Source of the DNA: Prorocentrum cordatum
Taxonomy: Eukaryota > Sar > Dinophyceae > Prorocentrales > Prorocentraceae
Direction: 5' to 3'
DNA length: 64,000 nt
NCBI GenBank assembly: GCA_963575745.1
Contig: CAUYUJ010000337.1
Coordinates: 217,737-281,736 of the forward strand
A program made the translations under genes and the position numbers. The notes under the pieces were generated by a model, which saw only the letters and a program-made list of their open reading frames with translations, was not told where the DNA came from and did not search any database. Positions 53,284-64,000 of this stretch are shown one piece after another (the first letter of the stretch is position 1; each line of letters opens with the position of its first letter).

Positions 53284-55581
53284 CTAGGGACTTCAAAGTC
53301 CCCACGAGTGGCCTACGAGCCACGCCACCGCCCTCAATTGCCAGAATTTTCCACCGTGCTGTTCGGGTATGTTACGTCCATGGGCGACAGGGTGTGGGAC
53401 TTCATTGTGGCCGACTTCGAGGCGGGCAACGTAGACGTCTGCGCTGTTGCTGAGACGCATGTTTCACGTTCTAATTCGGCCACCTGGCTTAAAACGGCTC
53501 GACGAGCCAACGCCAGGTTGCATATGAACCCAGCTCGCAAGACTGGCCGTGCGGTCACGGTGCTCGGTCAAGATCGTGACACGGAAGGAGGGGAGTGGAT
53601 TTTGACGCCTGGTCACAGGCAAGCGCACTCCCTCGTTCACCAGCTCGATCGTGTTCAGGAGTTCCAGAGCGATGGCCAGGTTGCAATAGATGGTTTTGCG
53701 GCTGTACATATACATATGTCTGGGTACTCGTATGTTTTAGTTTCATTTTACGCTTTCACCTCGGTCGGCATGGCCAGCACGAACCTTGCTAGGTTCAGTA
53801 AGCTGGGGGCCTTTTTGGCCGCGCTGAAACTTCCATGGGTCTTTGTGGGGGATTTCGACATGTCCGCAGCTGTTCTCGGCAAAGCTAGATTTTTCACTCG
53901 CGTAGGCGGTCGCCCTGTGCACCCTAATACAGAATACACGTGCGGCGCGGGTAAGTCTGGTTCTAATATCGGCTGTGCCGTCATCAGCGCGGCCGCAGCC
54001 CCTTTTTTCATTCGATTCCGCCTGTATTTAAGGTCCCGTGGGAAACTCACTGCGGTCTCAAGATTTTGATGAGATCGACAGGTAAGCAGTTAATTCAGAG
54101 GGCCCTCCTGCTTCCGACGAGGTTGCCTCAAGTTGCCAGGCCCACCACGAGGCCTACCGAGGGCTCCAAGTCTCAGGCAGCCAAGGCACAGCGAAAACTT
54201 AAGGCTGAAGCGCTTGCTGATCGTAGGTCGCAACATTATTCTAATATCTTTGGTGGCGTGTGGTCGCGCGAGGGCGACGAACGCAAACGTGCCCGAGAGG
54301 TCAGCGCACCCACCGATCTCGATGATTTGTCCGATGTGTCATCCGAGGAGGACCCTTGGGCGCGCGAGCAGAATTTCGTAGGTGTTCACACGTCAGATTC
54401 ACAAGGGCGACAGGATGCACCCGACTCTGAGAGGGACGGTCCTAGCCCGTCTGATTCGCAAGGGCGGCAGGATGCACCCGACTCTGAGAGGGGCGGTCCT
54501 CGCCCTGCTGACGGCAGTGTTCACGGCCGATCGGGCCAGCACGGCATTCCCATCATGGGAGGGCGATTTCATTTGCCCCACTATGCTCAGTCTCTCGCGT
54601 GGGGCATTGCTGGTGATGGTCGCACATCGTCGTCCCCAAGCCATGCAGTCGACCCCCCTGCTGTTTGTGTTGAGCCCCCCCCCCCCCAGTACAATCGAAG
54701 ACGCTACTGTTCTTCCCTTTTCACATACCTGATGTGACTTGGGTCAATGCCCGTGCTCAGGTTGGCCTTTTGCCCTCGCCGTCGCCTGCTCCTGCTTTTG
54801 CTGCCTCCGTAGCTGCCAGGCTCGGGTCCCATGGCTCTTGGGTGAAGGCAGCCGAGTTGACGATATGCGATCATCATGGCATAGCACCACTACCTGGCAT
54901 TTCGAGGGCACAGGGCCACACATTCGTTGTTCAACAGGTGCGTGCCCCAAGCAAGTCTCGGGCAACACCTTTTAGCAATGTAATTGCTACCTGGTGGGAA
55001 CAGCTTTCTGTTGTATTGGAACGTATTCAGGGGCACAGGTCCAAAGGCAATGAGGTTGTTCAGAGAGAGCAGCTACGAGCGGCGCTTCGGCATCTTATGG
55101 ATGAGGCCCCCGACAGGGCCCATACGGGGATTCGGTCTGGGGTGGAGCCGTCTTGGGCAGCGTGGTCTATGCTCATGCAAAGAGGGCTTCAGTTTCAGCT
55201 AATATTCTCCAGAAGTTTGTCAAGGCAGCACGGAGCATTGCAGCGCGATGCCGACGTAGGGCATTACGCGCCTCTCTCGACGAGTTTAAAGATCGGATTA
55301 CTACCAAGGAGGCTGAGGGTTCACTGCATCGAGCGATTCGAGCTGACCCCCAGGTCGCCGATGAAATGGTTACTGAGACCACCGTGTTTTGCAACCCTAT
55401 CGACGTGGTAGACCAGAAAGCTAAACCATTTATCAAGTTGTGGACCCCCCGCCCAGTGGACACCGATGCAGTATGTCGCGCGTTTGATGAAGTTTGTGCG
55501 GTGGCGTCTTTAGAGCCGCTTGAACCATTGGATATTGCAGATATACGTAGAGCAGCACATCCATTCTTCGCGCAGGCTTAG
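53284..55581 (+). pseudogene. LINE ORF2 first part: APE endonuclease and linker, frameshifted
   Basis: Continues in the ORF1 frame after TGA: LGTSKSPRVAYEPRHRP. Endonuclease motifs: VCAVAETHV (catalytic Glu), LPWVFVGDFDM (GDFN-like), EYTCGAGKSGSNIGCAVIS (SNID with Asp to Gly). After a frame change near 54,010, FKVPWETHCGLKI holds the His motif. The linker (IQRALLLPTRLPQVARP, QRKLKAEALADRRSQHYSN) includes a tandem pair of SDSQGRQDAPDSER at about 54,395 and 54,450. After further frame changes the region to 55,581 contains TWWEQLSVVLERIQGHRSKG and DEFKDRITTKEAEGSLHR. SNIG in place of SNID would weaken nicking. Confidence 0.65.
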
Positions 55582-56400
55582 GCGCGGATGTCCTCACCCC
55601 ATTGGATTATGAGAGGCTGCCCGGCTTGGCTCTTGACGAGCTGCGCGTTTTGTTTACGGTTGTGGAAGAAACTCTGGTCTGGCCCACCCAAGTGTCTCTG
55701 GTTATTGCGAGGCTTTTGCCCAAAAAGTCCAAAGGGGATAGAGCGATCGGAGTTCTTACCATGTTTACCCGTGTTTGGTCTAAAGCCAGGGAGCATGTCG
55801 TTCAAGCGTGGAGTTTGGCCAATGAGCCAAGCTGGGACGCAGCTTTCAAAGGCAATGGAGCCTTGCAGGAAGCATTCCATCGTGTTTTGGAGGATGAGGT
55901 GACTGGCGCGCTGGGGTTCCCTCAGGTAAACTGGCGCGCTAGATGTAGAGAGCTTTTACGATTCGATGGAATGGGTGGCGCTTATTCGGGCCGCCTCGAG
56001 GCTAGGACTTCCTGCTACTATTCCTTTTTTAGAATTACTTCTATGTGTCTCGCCTCGTACTTTGGGGCAGAGTGGTTCATATGCAGAAGCGGTTTGCCCA
56101 CCACGGTCCATTATTCAAGGACTCCGTTCTGGGGCCAGCTTTGCCAAGTGTTTTGTGTTTTTTTGTTATTCATCGCATTACGATTGTACACGAAAACATG
56201 TCCACCAGGATCTGGATCGACGATCTGTCGCAAAGAGTTGTTGGGTCCAGGACGAGCATTCGCAAGCAGCTGTTTAAAGGTCTCTTGGCCACCTGTCTCG
56301 GCCTATAAAGCGTCCAGCTTCGTGTATCGCCAAAGTCGGTGATCATCTGTTCGCATATTGCTGATGCCAAGTTCACTGCCAGTCGACTGTCACAAGCAGG
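55582..56400 (+). pseudogene. LINE reverse transcriptase, frameshifted
   Basis: Reads GADVLTPLDYERLPGLALDE after a frame change near 55,577. Then SLVIARLLPKKSKGDRAIGV and LTMFTRVWSKARE (fingers region). In a second frame come MEWVALIRAASRLGLPATI, LLLCVSPRTLGQSGSYAEAV and RSIIQGLRSGASFAK (the QG block). The palm catalytic block is MSTRIWIDDLSQRVVGS (about 56,197-56,250), with IDD in the YxDD position. SHIADAKFTASRLSQAGFTV continues into the thumb. Conserved blocks are recognisable but spread over three frames. Confidence 0.7.
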
Positions 56401-57400
56401 ATTTACAGTTTCGGCAGTAGCGCAGGCAGGCTATTTGGGAACGGATTTGGGAGGAGGCAGGAGGCATGCCCGAGGCAATCGGACTAAGCGCGTGGTCAAA
56501 GGCGTGGCAATGTATTCCAGAGTGCTGCGTTTCGCCCGTGCTGCACGCAAGTATGCTGTTACAGCCAAGCTTGAGAGACCTGGCACTCTTGCAGCGCAGC
56601 TGTACGCACATCAGATTCATGGCGTATTTGGATCAGCTATGATTCGTTGCCGTCGTCAAATGGGGGCTGTTTGGGGATCTGGGAAAAAGGTGCGTTGCCT
56701 CATGACCCTCCTGGATTTAAGGGCTCCCATGGGTGACCCAGCTGTGTATTATCCTCGGCTGTGTTTCGAATTTTGGATGAGGCAATGGATCATGCAACCT
56801 TCCATCCGTTCAGGAGTTCGCAGGGCCTGGCCTGTTTTGTTGCGCAAGCTTCAGCAGGCCGCTCCTCAGGACCGGTCGCGCCGCGTTAGGGGACTCATGG
56901 GGGCCATCATGCTGTGCTTGCTTGAGGCTGGATGGGAACCCTTGGAGCCCGATCATTGGATGGCCCCGTCTGACTTTCCTGGAGATTTGGAGGCTTGGAA
57001 GTTTCCCGAAGAAGGGCTCTCGGGTAATATTATTTTAGAGTCTCCAGAGCCTGTTATCCGTGACGTTATGTCATCTATTCAGTCTAAGTTGTGCCATCGC
57101 GCGGCTGAGCACTGGTGCGGTGATGGAATTCAGAATGGCGCGGACAACGCGACTTATCACAGGCTTATTTCGCAGCTTAAGCTGGCTTCGCAAGGCGAGC
57201 GCTTGAGTGAACTTATGGCGTCGATTGCCGTTGGGGGTATTTGGCCCAGGGCTCGAATTAATTGCGAGCTGGACGCCAGCTTTAGCGACCTCCGCCCACG
57301 GTGCCAGAAGTATCCTGAAACGGCGTTTCACCGTGCCTGGGGTTGCGAAGATAATGTTGGCGCTGCGGCATATGAGCAATCACGGGATCTTGTTGCGTAA
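56339..57400 (+). pseudogene. LINE ORF2 thumb/connector with CCHC-like motif
   Basis: A single open frame of 353 codons: CSHIADAKFTASRLSQAGF, QAGYLGTDLGGGRRHARGN, FWMRQWIMQPSIRSG and IAVGGIWPRARINC. The end, LRPRCQKYPETAFHRAWGCE, has Cys-His-Cys spacing reminiscent of the Zn motif often found after the RT in LINEs. It ends at TAA/frame break before RNase H. 57,401-57,540 holds no recognisable domain except a CTCCTC tract. Confidence 0.6.
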
Positions 57401-57539
57401 GCGTTCACTCAAGCAGAGGCTTCACCTTCTTTCTGGTTACGTGGCCTTATTCCAGCATCCGCCACTGCACTTCCTCCTCCTCCTCCTCCTGACACCGAGT
57501 TCTGGTGGACATCTGGATGCAATGATTTGAGTGCAGGTT

Positions 57540-58625
57540 CCATGGGACGTGGGGGGCCTGGGAACCCGCCCCTGGTCTTCGGCGACGCGTCTGGTGGGAA
57601 AACCTCGGGTGAAAGCAGGTTTCGCCGTGTCGGTGTCGCTACTGTCACGTTCGATTATGTGTTCCCATTCTCTATTCGGTCGCCTGCTTTTGGGCGGCTA
57701 CCAGGCTGCCGCCAATCAGTGCCTCGTGGTGAATTGCTGGCTTTCGAATTAGCTTTGCCCACGACAGTCGGCCATATCTGTTATGTGACCGACAATGAGT
57801 CGGTGATCCGAGGATTTTATGGTGGAAAATGCGAGGCGCCATGTGGTGCCGACGCTGAATTGTGGTTGAGAGTTTCAAAGCTTCTGGCACAGAGGGGTGG
57901 AGAGATTGCCATGATTTTCACCTACTCTCATTTACCGAGTTCTGATGTCGTTGATCGCTCCACCCCCTCTGCTCTTGTCGCAGGTAATGTTGTTGCGGAT
58001 GTGCTCGAAAGAGAGGCTGCCGCCCGCGCCCAGATTCCAGAGGCTGCAAGGCATCAGGTCATGATCGTGGAGAAGAGACCCTGGCAGGTGCGGCATCGCC
58101 TGCTACGTGCGTCCCTGGGCGCCATGCAGGCCGAGGAGCGGGGTGGCGGAGGCAGGAGAGCGGGGCCCTCTCGTCCCCCCACTCGCCCTCCCACCCCCGC
58201 CCTCATGGCTGCTTTCTCCTCCTGCCACCAGCTCGACGAGTCCAGGAAAAGATGTCTGTGTTGTTTCGTGTCGGCCACCTGGGCCACTATGAAGGAGTGG
58301 CATGAGTCCTCCTGCTTCACCCCGACCCTTGTTCATGATAAGTATCTTGCCCTTCCCCTGGGGGGGCGGCTCCACATTGCGGGGTTGGGCTCACGTGACG
58401 CACTCCATGAGGCTCCAGAGGGCCCATCATCTCTGGTTTTGCCAAGCTTGTGGTTTCTATGCTCATGTTACTATGCGTGAGCTGTCGAAACCATGTTCCC
58501 ATGAGCTTGAATCCCATCGGCGCGAATATTTATCTCGCATCGAAGATGGGTTATCGCCGAAAGCTCTCAGCGCTGCTGAGGAGCTCACTCGTGGCCAGTA
58601 TTTCTCGAACCACTACGTGGGATAG
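57540..58625 (+). pseudogene. LINE RNase H domain and C-terminal Cys cluster
   Basis: RNase H active-site motifs: NPPLVFGDASGGKTSG (Asp, about 57,584), QSVPRGELLAFELAL (Glu, about 57,730), HICYVTDNESVIRGF (Asp, about 57,790) and AGNVVADVLERE (last Asp, about 57,998). After a low-complexity GGGGRRAGPSRPPTRP comes HQLDESRKRCLCC, then in another frame HHLWFCQACGFYAHVTMREL and SKPCSHELESHR (C-x2-C and further Cys/His), ending at TAG (58,623-58,625). RNase H degrades template RNA after first-strand synthesis. All four acidic residues are retained, so this domain is less decayed than the RT. Confidence 0.7.
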
Positions 58626-58639
58626 CCTGTTCCTGTTCC

Positions 58640-60030
58640 TGTTCCCCTCCGCTTCGTGGGCCCCTGGTTCTCACGCCACGCGTGGTCGGGACAGTGGCGA
58701 CAGCCAATATTTAGAGTTGCCTCGCTCTCCAGATTTCAGCGCCTCACATTTGACCAAACTATTAAGTGTGGCTTCCCCGTCAGCGTCGTCGGACCATCGG
58801 GTTGAAGAGGGCGCTTCGCGCCACGTCGCGCGCCCCGCCGTCGCCCGTCCACCTCTCCCGCGCTGCCCTTTCTTCAGCGTTCCCGCGTCGGCGTTCCCTC
58901 GCGCTTTTCGCTCGTAACCCCAGGGGTTCCATCGAAGGCAACGGTGGCCGCGCTCGCACGATGCCACTGCAAGTGGCTCAGCGCGCAGTGGGGCGCTGGA
59001 AGGTCCTTCAGGGTGCCCCAACGACGGCCCCAATGGTTGCGTCTGCATGGCTCAAGCGGCGCGCCCGTTCCGAGCGCGCCACGGCCCGCGCCCGCCCCAT
59101 GCGTTCACGCGGACGCTTGCCGAAGGCCCCGTTGGGTTCGTTCGCACGGCGCCCCCCAAAGCACCTCGGCGTAGACCCGCCGCGGCCGTGGGCTTGGAAG
59201 GGGGCCGCGCCGAAACTCCAGCGTGCGCGGTTCCATGGCGCGCCCGCCGTCGATTCGGCGTGCCCGCTCGCTCGTTTCGCGGCCACTGAAGTTCCGCCCA
59301 TGCCACATCGGCGCTTGGGCCTCACGCGCGTAGCCGCGGGTGGGCCGTCGGCCGGCCCCTGTCTTACGATTCGCCGCTGAGCAATTCCAGGCCCAACCGC
59401 TTGGCGCCGTCGGTCCAGCGGCCGAGGCCTTGGCCCTGCGCGGTAAACGTTGATCGCGCGCAAGTCCAAAGGTTGCGCGTTTTCGCATGCGCGTTGGATC
59501 GGGCGCGCCCGCTCTCAAACCATAGGTTTTGAGGCACGCGGCGCGCGCCTTTAATCGTCAGCCTTGCGCCCGTGTCCGAATCCCGCGGCGGGCATTTCCC
59601 CGACGCGTTGTGTTTGGCGCCCTAGGCCAGACGCAATTCGCCCTCGCCCCGTTCGCTCCAGCGTTTGGCAGTGAACCGCCGGCCCGCAGCCGCTGGCCTC
59701 GCGCCCCGCGCGTTCGAGATTGAAGCGGCGCTTCGCAGGACTGAGGGCCCCCACCCGCGCGAAATCAAGCCGGGGCACCCAGCCGCGAACGTCGGGCGTT
59801 GAGCTGTCGTGGCCCACCCTTGCGCGCGCAATCCTCAACCCGCGGGCTGCCGGCCTCGGACCCATTGGCATTGCATCCTGGGCATCAGGCCTGCATGGCT
59901 GGGCCCGACGCACTGGGCGTTCGACCTCGAAGCCGCGGTACCAAACCAGTCTATGCAAGAACCGTGGCATCGGGGCCCAAGGCGTTCTGCACGGTGGCGC
60001 CTGGTTTCGGTGTCTGAGCGCTATAAGCCC
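58640..60030. other. No gene recognised; very GC-rich
   Basis: Many overlapping ORFs on both strands up to about 230 codons, typical of GC-rich noise (Arg/Ala/Pro/Gly-rich in every frame). No domain, repeat array or splice-linked frame supported. Confidence 0.5.
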
Positions 60031-61735
60031 TGAGCTGTGAGAGGGATGAGGAGCAAGACAGCCAGTCTGCATATGCACGCCCCTGTGGAATGGCGCCTGC
60101 ACAGTGCACTTGGCCGCGTGAGGGAGAAGGACAACCAATAGGACAACTGCAGGTGCCCCAACTGGCCAGGCCCGAGACATCTCCCACCCCCTTGCGACGC
60201 ATGGGCGGCGGAAGCGAACGGAAGATGAATGTGACCTGGCAGGGCAAAACAAATGGAAGCGCGATGTAGCTCAAGATGCGCACCTGACGGTAGCGACGGA
60301 GAAGAAAAGCAGGATTGCGAGTGCGCGCGAGACCTTGGGCACGTCGGCGCGCGTCTCTCGACGCGCGCCTGCGGGGGGGGGGGCAGGACAGACGATGTGA
60401 GCTCAACTGCTGGATTCCTCGAGGCTCAACTGCCCTGAGGAGCGGGGGCGCCCGCGGCGCCGCCGACGCCCCCCCCGACGCGAGACCGCGCGAGAGAATG
60501 ACACAAGAGGAAGACAAGAGATAAAGGGAAAACTGCCCCCGCCCAACATGGGCTGCTCTTGACGATTAAGGGCGCGCCGGCCCCGCCGAAAATGGGCTGC
60601 TCTTATCGACGCGGGCCGGGCTCTGGCCGCCTTGAGCACGTCTTTTAATTCTCCTCGGTGAGTGGTGCCAGTTTGCGGGGCTGCGACCCCCCCGCAAAGG
60701 TAGGGGGCGGACCCGACTCCAGGGAGACGCGGGGAGGTGAATTCCCACGACCCCCAGAGGCTGCGGGACCGAAAGAGAGTGGGGGCAAGGAGAAAGGGGG
60801 AAAGACTCCCCCCGAAGAGCGACATCCGTGCCCGTACGTTGCAAGAGAAGAAGGATAGGGATCTGCGCGGAGCTGCTGCGGGGCCCACCGCGAGGACTCA
60901 ACCTGCAGTTGCGGGCGCTGCGAGCTCTGCGAGGAAGAGCAATCTGAATGTGACTGTGACAACCGTCAAACACCAAACATATCAAAGATCATGGGGCAGC
61001 CGTGGGCATCTATAGGCCCCCGCCGTCGACGTCTCGGAATCCTCTGCGCGTGCATGATAGACTTTTCCCCTGCTTGCCTGGTGCGATATGCGCCGCGCGA
61101 CTTGCGCGCGGTCCAAATGGGCGAGGGCTTCCTCGGCCCGTGCCTTTTCAGAATCTCTGATCCACGAATCTCTTTTCGACCCTGGGAGAGGTGGCGCGCG
61201 GCAGATGCTTGGACGCCGGGCGCCCCCGCCAGTTCGGGGCTGCTCTTCTCGATTAGGGGGGCGAAATGCTCGTCCTGCATGGGGCCCGCCGCCGCCCATG
61301 CCTCGGCCACTCGGGCTTCGAGGGGGGCGAAGTCGCAAGCCGAAATGGGGATCGCCAGCCTGCAGGTCTGGGCCCGCGCATCATGCAACTCTGCCGGGGC
61401 GTTGGCATTCCGCGACGATCGCGGAGATTCTTCCCGCAAACAATGCGCCCGCGCCCCGATGCATCAAAACGTTAGGCGAAGACCTTGCACGACGCAGCTT
61501 CCGGCAATCGGTCCAAAATGAATGCGTTCATGGCGGCAACATGCACGCGCAGAAGGGCGACGAGAAAGCAGACAGGACACATGCATGGCGAGAGAGACGC
61601 AATGGATGGATGGGGACAACAAAGGATAACAGAAAACGGTAAGAAGAGGACGTCGACGCGCACCCGCGGGGAGGCGAAAAGCGAAACCTCCCCCCGACGA
61701 GAGACGACGTAGGATAATTAAAGAATGAGTCTTGA
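60031..61735. repeat. Segmental tandem duplication, copy A
   Basis: Starts GAGAGGGATGAGGAGCAAGA and ends near GACGACGTAGGATAATT. Corresponds along its length to copy B (62,137-64,000). Some stretches, such as 60,860-61,060 versus 63,150-63,350, are about 95% identical; others differ by indels. Confidence 0.85.
60966..61545 (-). pseudogene. Conserved minus-strand ORF of the duplicated unit, copy A, disrupted
   Basis: Reads AFILDRLPEAASCKVFA then a stop, FDASGRGRIVCGKNLRDRR, and after a frame change ELHDARAQTCRLAIP and EAWAAAGPMQDEHFAPLIE. The protein-level match to copy B is high over ELHDARAQTC..DEHFAPLIE. A C-x2-C with later His and Cys could form a small zinc finger. No family recognised; it could be a decayed gene exon carried by the repeat. 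Confidence 0.35.
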
Positions 61736-62136
61736 ACGGGAGACGTATCGTTAGACAATTCAGACCCGAATTCAATTGATATCAAGATCGAAGATGCGAT
61801 AACAACTGATCAACTAGATAGCGCAAAACGTATGACGTGAGCCACCTCAGGCCTCAGCATGCACGTTGATCATCAAGGTATGTGTCAAATACGCGATGCC
61901 AGCATCAAAATCGCCATGGGGATGACGATTTGCATCGGTCGTACTCTGACGCCTTCCCATGGAAGTGAAATATACGGTACCAAATTCGATTATAGTACTG
62001 GGAGACAGTATACTGATAACGGACCGTCCCACCATCTGAAGCTATTGCGCCGTCCTTCGATTGGCGCTGCGCAGTTCAAAATGGGCAGAGACGTAGCGAT
62101 GGTCACATGGCCCAGAGGGCAACACAAGAACGGCTG
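61736..62136. other. Spacer between duplicated units; nothing recognised
   Basis: AT-richer than its neighbours. No repeat or coding support. Confidence 0.5.
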
Positions 62137-64000
62137 ATAACCTGTGAAAGGGATGAACGAGCAAGACAGCCAGTCTGCATATACCCACACCCTGTAGAAT
62201 GGCGCCTGCACAAGGCACTTGGACGCAGGACGCTCCGCAGAGACGCGTGCGCCTTGAGGGTCGCGCGCAGAGAGGTGGAAAAAAAAGACAACTAAGAGGA
62301 CAACTGCGGGTGTCCCCATCGGCCTGGCCTGAGACATCTCCCACCCACCCATTGCGATACATGGGTGGCGGAAGCGAACAGAAGATGAAAAAGACCTGGC
62401 CGGGCAAGGAGATCGGTGATATGACGTGCGTCCACGACGTCAAAATAGCATCGATACAAATTGGATTGCCCACTGCGCAGCGCGCTGCAGCTCAAGATGC
62501 GCACCTGGCGGGAGCGACCGAGAAGGAAAACAGGGTTGCGAGAGCGCGCGAGACCCCGGGCACGTCGACGCGCGCCTCTCGACGCGCGCCTGCGGGGGGG
62601 GAGGGGGGGGGGGGGCAGGACAAGCGATGTGAGCTCAAACGCTGGAGTCCTCGAGGCTCAACTGCCCCGAGGAGCGGGGGCGCCGACGGCGCCGCCGCCG
62701 ACCCCCCCCCCCCAACCGACGCGAGACCACGCGAGAGAGGGACGCAAGAGGAAGAGAGGAGATAGAGGGAAGTATTGCCCCCGCCCAAAATATGCTGATA
62801 TTGACGATTAGGGGCGCGCAGGCCCCGCCCAAAAATTTGCTGCTCTTATCGACGCGGGCTGGGCTCTGGCCGCCTTGAGCACGTTTTTTCATGCTCCTCG
62901 GTGAGAGGTGCCAGCTTGCGGGGGTGAGAGGTGCCAGTTTGCGGGGCTGCGACCCCCCCGCAGAGGTTCCATATTTGCGACAGGCAGAAAACGGAAAAAG
63001 ATAAAGGGAACGGACCCGACTCCAGGGAGACGCGGGGAAGTGAATTCCCACGACCCCCAGAGGCTGCGGGACCGGAAGAGAAGGGAGGGCAGGGAGAAAG
63101 GGGGAAAGACTCCCCCCGAAGAGCGACATCCGTGCCCGTACGCTGCAAGAGAAGAAGGATAGGGATCTGCGCGGAGCTGCTGCGGGGCCCACCGCGAGGA
63201 CTCAACCTGCAGTTGCGGGCGCTGCGAGCTCTGCGAGGAAGAGCAATCTGAATGTGACTGTGACAACCGTCAACCACCAAACATATCAAAGGTCACGGGG
63301 CAGCCGTGGGCATCTATAGGCCCCCGCCATCGACGTCTCGGAATCGTCTGCGCGTGCATGATAGATTTTGCTCCTGTTTGCCTGGCGCGATGTGCGCCGA
63401 GCGACTTGCGCGCGGTCCAAAGGGGCATGGGCCCCCTCAACCCGTGCCTTCTCAGCATCTCTGATCCACGAATTTCTTTCCGCGCCTAGAAGGCGCGTAG
63501 CAAATGCCTGGGCACCGGGCGCCCCCGCCAGCTCGGGGACACTCGCCTCGATCAGGGGAGCGAAATGCTCATCCTGCATGGGGCCCGCCGCCGCCCATGC
63601 CTCGGCCGCTCGGGCTTCGAGGGGGGCGAAATCGCAAGCCGAAGTCGGGATCGCCAGCCTGCAGGTCTGGGCCCGCGCATCATGCAACTCCGCCCGGGCG
63701 TTGGCACTCCGCAAGCGATCGCGGAGATTCTTTCCACAAACAATACACGCGCGTTCAGATGCATCAAAATGTTGGGCGAAGACCGTTCGGTACGACGCAG
63801 CTTCCAGCAATCGCTCCACAAAGAATGCGTTCACGACAGGACACATGGATGGCGAGAGGGAAGCAATGGATGGATGGAGATAGCAAAGGACAGCGGAAAG
63901 CGAGAAGAGGAAGACGTCGACGCGCACCCGCGGGGAGGCGGAAAACGACCCCCCCCCCTACGAAAGACGACATAGGATCATTCAATAAAGGACCTTGAGA
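62137..64000. repeat. Segmental tandem duplication, copy B (reaches window end)
   Basis: Same order of segments as copy A. Extra material includes a 23-bp tandem GGTGAGAGGTGCCAG unit at about 62,900-62,945, and an insert TTCCATATTTGCGACAGGC near 62,966. Both copies share a G run (60,369-60,378; 62,594-62,615) and the GCGGGGCTGCGACCCCCCCG hairpin-like segment. Confidence 0.85.
63286..63860 (-). CDS. Conserved minus-strand ORF of the duplicated unit, copy B, intact over about 190 codons
   Basis: Continuous frame reading NAFFVERLLEAASYRTVFAQ, HFDASERACIVCGKNLRDRL, ELHDARAQTCRLAIPTSAC, DFAPLEARAAEAWAAAGPMQ and DEHFAPLIEASVPELAG, with a basic tail. CIVC followed by H and C suggests a small zinc-binding module, the rest an Ala/Glu-rich helix. 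Copy A has the same protein with a stop and a frameshift, so copy B may be the better-preserved exon. Start and splice limits unknown; the last third is less convincing. Function unknown. Confidence 0.4.

Larger units (their letters stand above)
52124..58625 (+). mobile_element. LINE retrotransposon with ORF1, APE endonuclease, RT and RNase H, decayed
   Basis: Sense order: ORF1 (zinc ribbon, coiled coil), in-frame TGA-CTA-G, ORF2 endonuclease, linker, RT, thumb/connector, RNase H, and a C-terminal Cys cluster. At least seven frame changes make it non-functional. Architecture matches the truncated minus-strand LINE at 11.1-14.2 kb, but sequence divergence indicates a different family. No poly(A) tail or target duplication is evident at the 3' end (about 58,640), and the 5' end is uncertain. 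Confidence 0.8.

Noticed and set aside
59040-59056. ATGGCTCAAG resembling the 3' end of the dinoflagellate spliced leader
   Set aside because: Only the last few bases match and the upstream part of the leader is absent; chance match.
58766-59380. 205-codon Arg/Ala/Pro-rich ORF and its antisense partners
   Set aside because: All six frames are similarly open in this GC-rich stretch; no domain or conservation visible.
62591-62620. G-rich run as a telomere-like repeat
   Set aside because: Plain G homopolymer-like tract shared by two duplicated units; no TTTAGGG-type unit.

Overview
The window looks like nuclear DNA of a dinoflagellate. The evidence is its content. There are Ty1/copia and LINE polyproteins whose motifs I associate with dinoflagellate genomes, broken members of lineage-specific multicopy gene families, and very large arrays of trinucleotide, hexanucleotide and 9-12 bp repeats in GC-rich sequence. 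I cannot name the species. No prokaryotic gene organisation, rRNA, tRNA gene or CRISPR array was seen.

Layout. 0-3 kb: minus-strand, multi-exon, broken gene of a Cys-rich family. 3.6-4.1 kb: possible small minus ORF. 4.2-5.2 kb: minisatellites. 5.3-10.4 kb: minus-strand pieces of one broken multicopy gene, split by repeats. 11.1-14.2 kb: minus-strand LINE with ORF1 and endonuclease but no reverse transcriptase. 16.5-18 kb: degenerate repeats. 18.7-19.7 kb: minus-strand tyrosine-recombinase pseudogene. 19.7-24.2 kb: C-rich minisatellite, ATC array and a composite satellite. 24,161-42,162: an 18 kb minus-strand Ty1/copia LTR retrotransposon inserted into that satellite. 43.4-46.1 kb: an apparently intact two-exon gene for a double glycosyltransferase (GT90 plus GT31). 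48.1-51.6 kb: plus-strand broken multicopy gene. 52.1-58.6 kb: plus-strand LINE with ORF1, endonuclease, RT and RNase H, many frameshifts. 60.0-64.0 kb: tandem 1.7-1.9 kb duplication.

The copia element has 263 bp LTRs about 92% identical, a primer-binding site matching an initiator tRNA-Met acceptor end directly beside the 5' LTR, and a possible 5 bp target duplication. Its sense order is gag (CCHC knuckle), a GGCTGA array, a 73 bp tandem array, a possible Tpt1/KptA-like piece, RING-H2, aspartic protease, methyltransferase-like domain, integrase, RT and RNase H.

Two observations stand out. First, about 25 copies of a 14-nt hairpin are scattered through the copia element, all in its sense orientation. 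The 5-bp stem covaries, and the loop starts with G in all copies and ends in A in 21 of 25, so it is GNRA-like. The copies avoid the catalytic integrase-RT-RNase H part. Second, in both LINEs, ORF1 and ORF2 are in the same frame and separated by a single TGA. The next codon is CTA in one and CGG in the other, the two classic leaky-stop (type II readthrough) contexts. The only gene here that looks alive and cellular is the glycosyltransferase fusion; almost everything else is mobile, repetitive or decayed.
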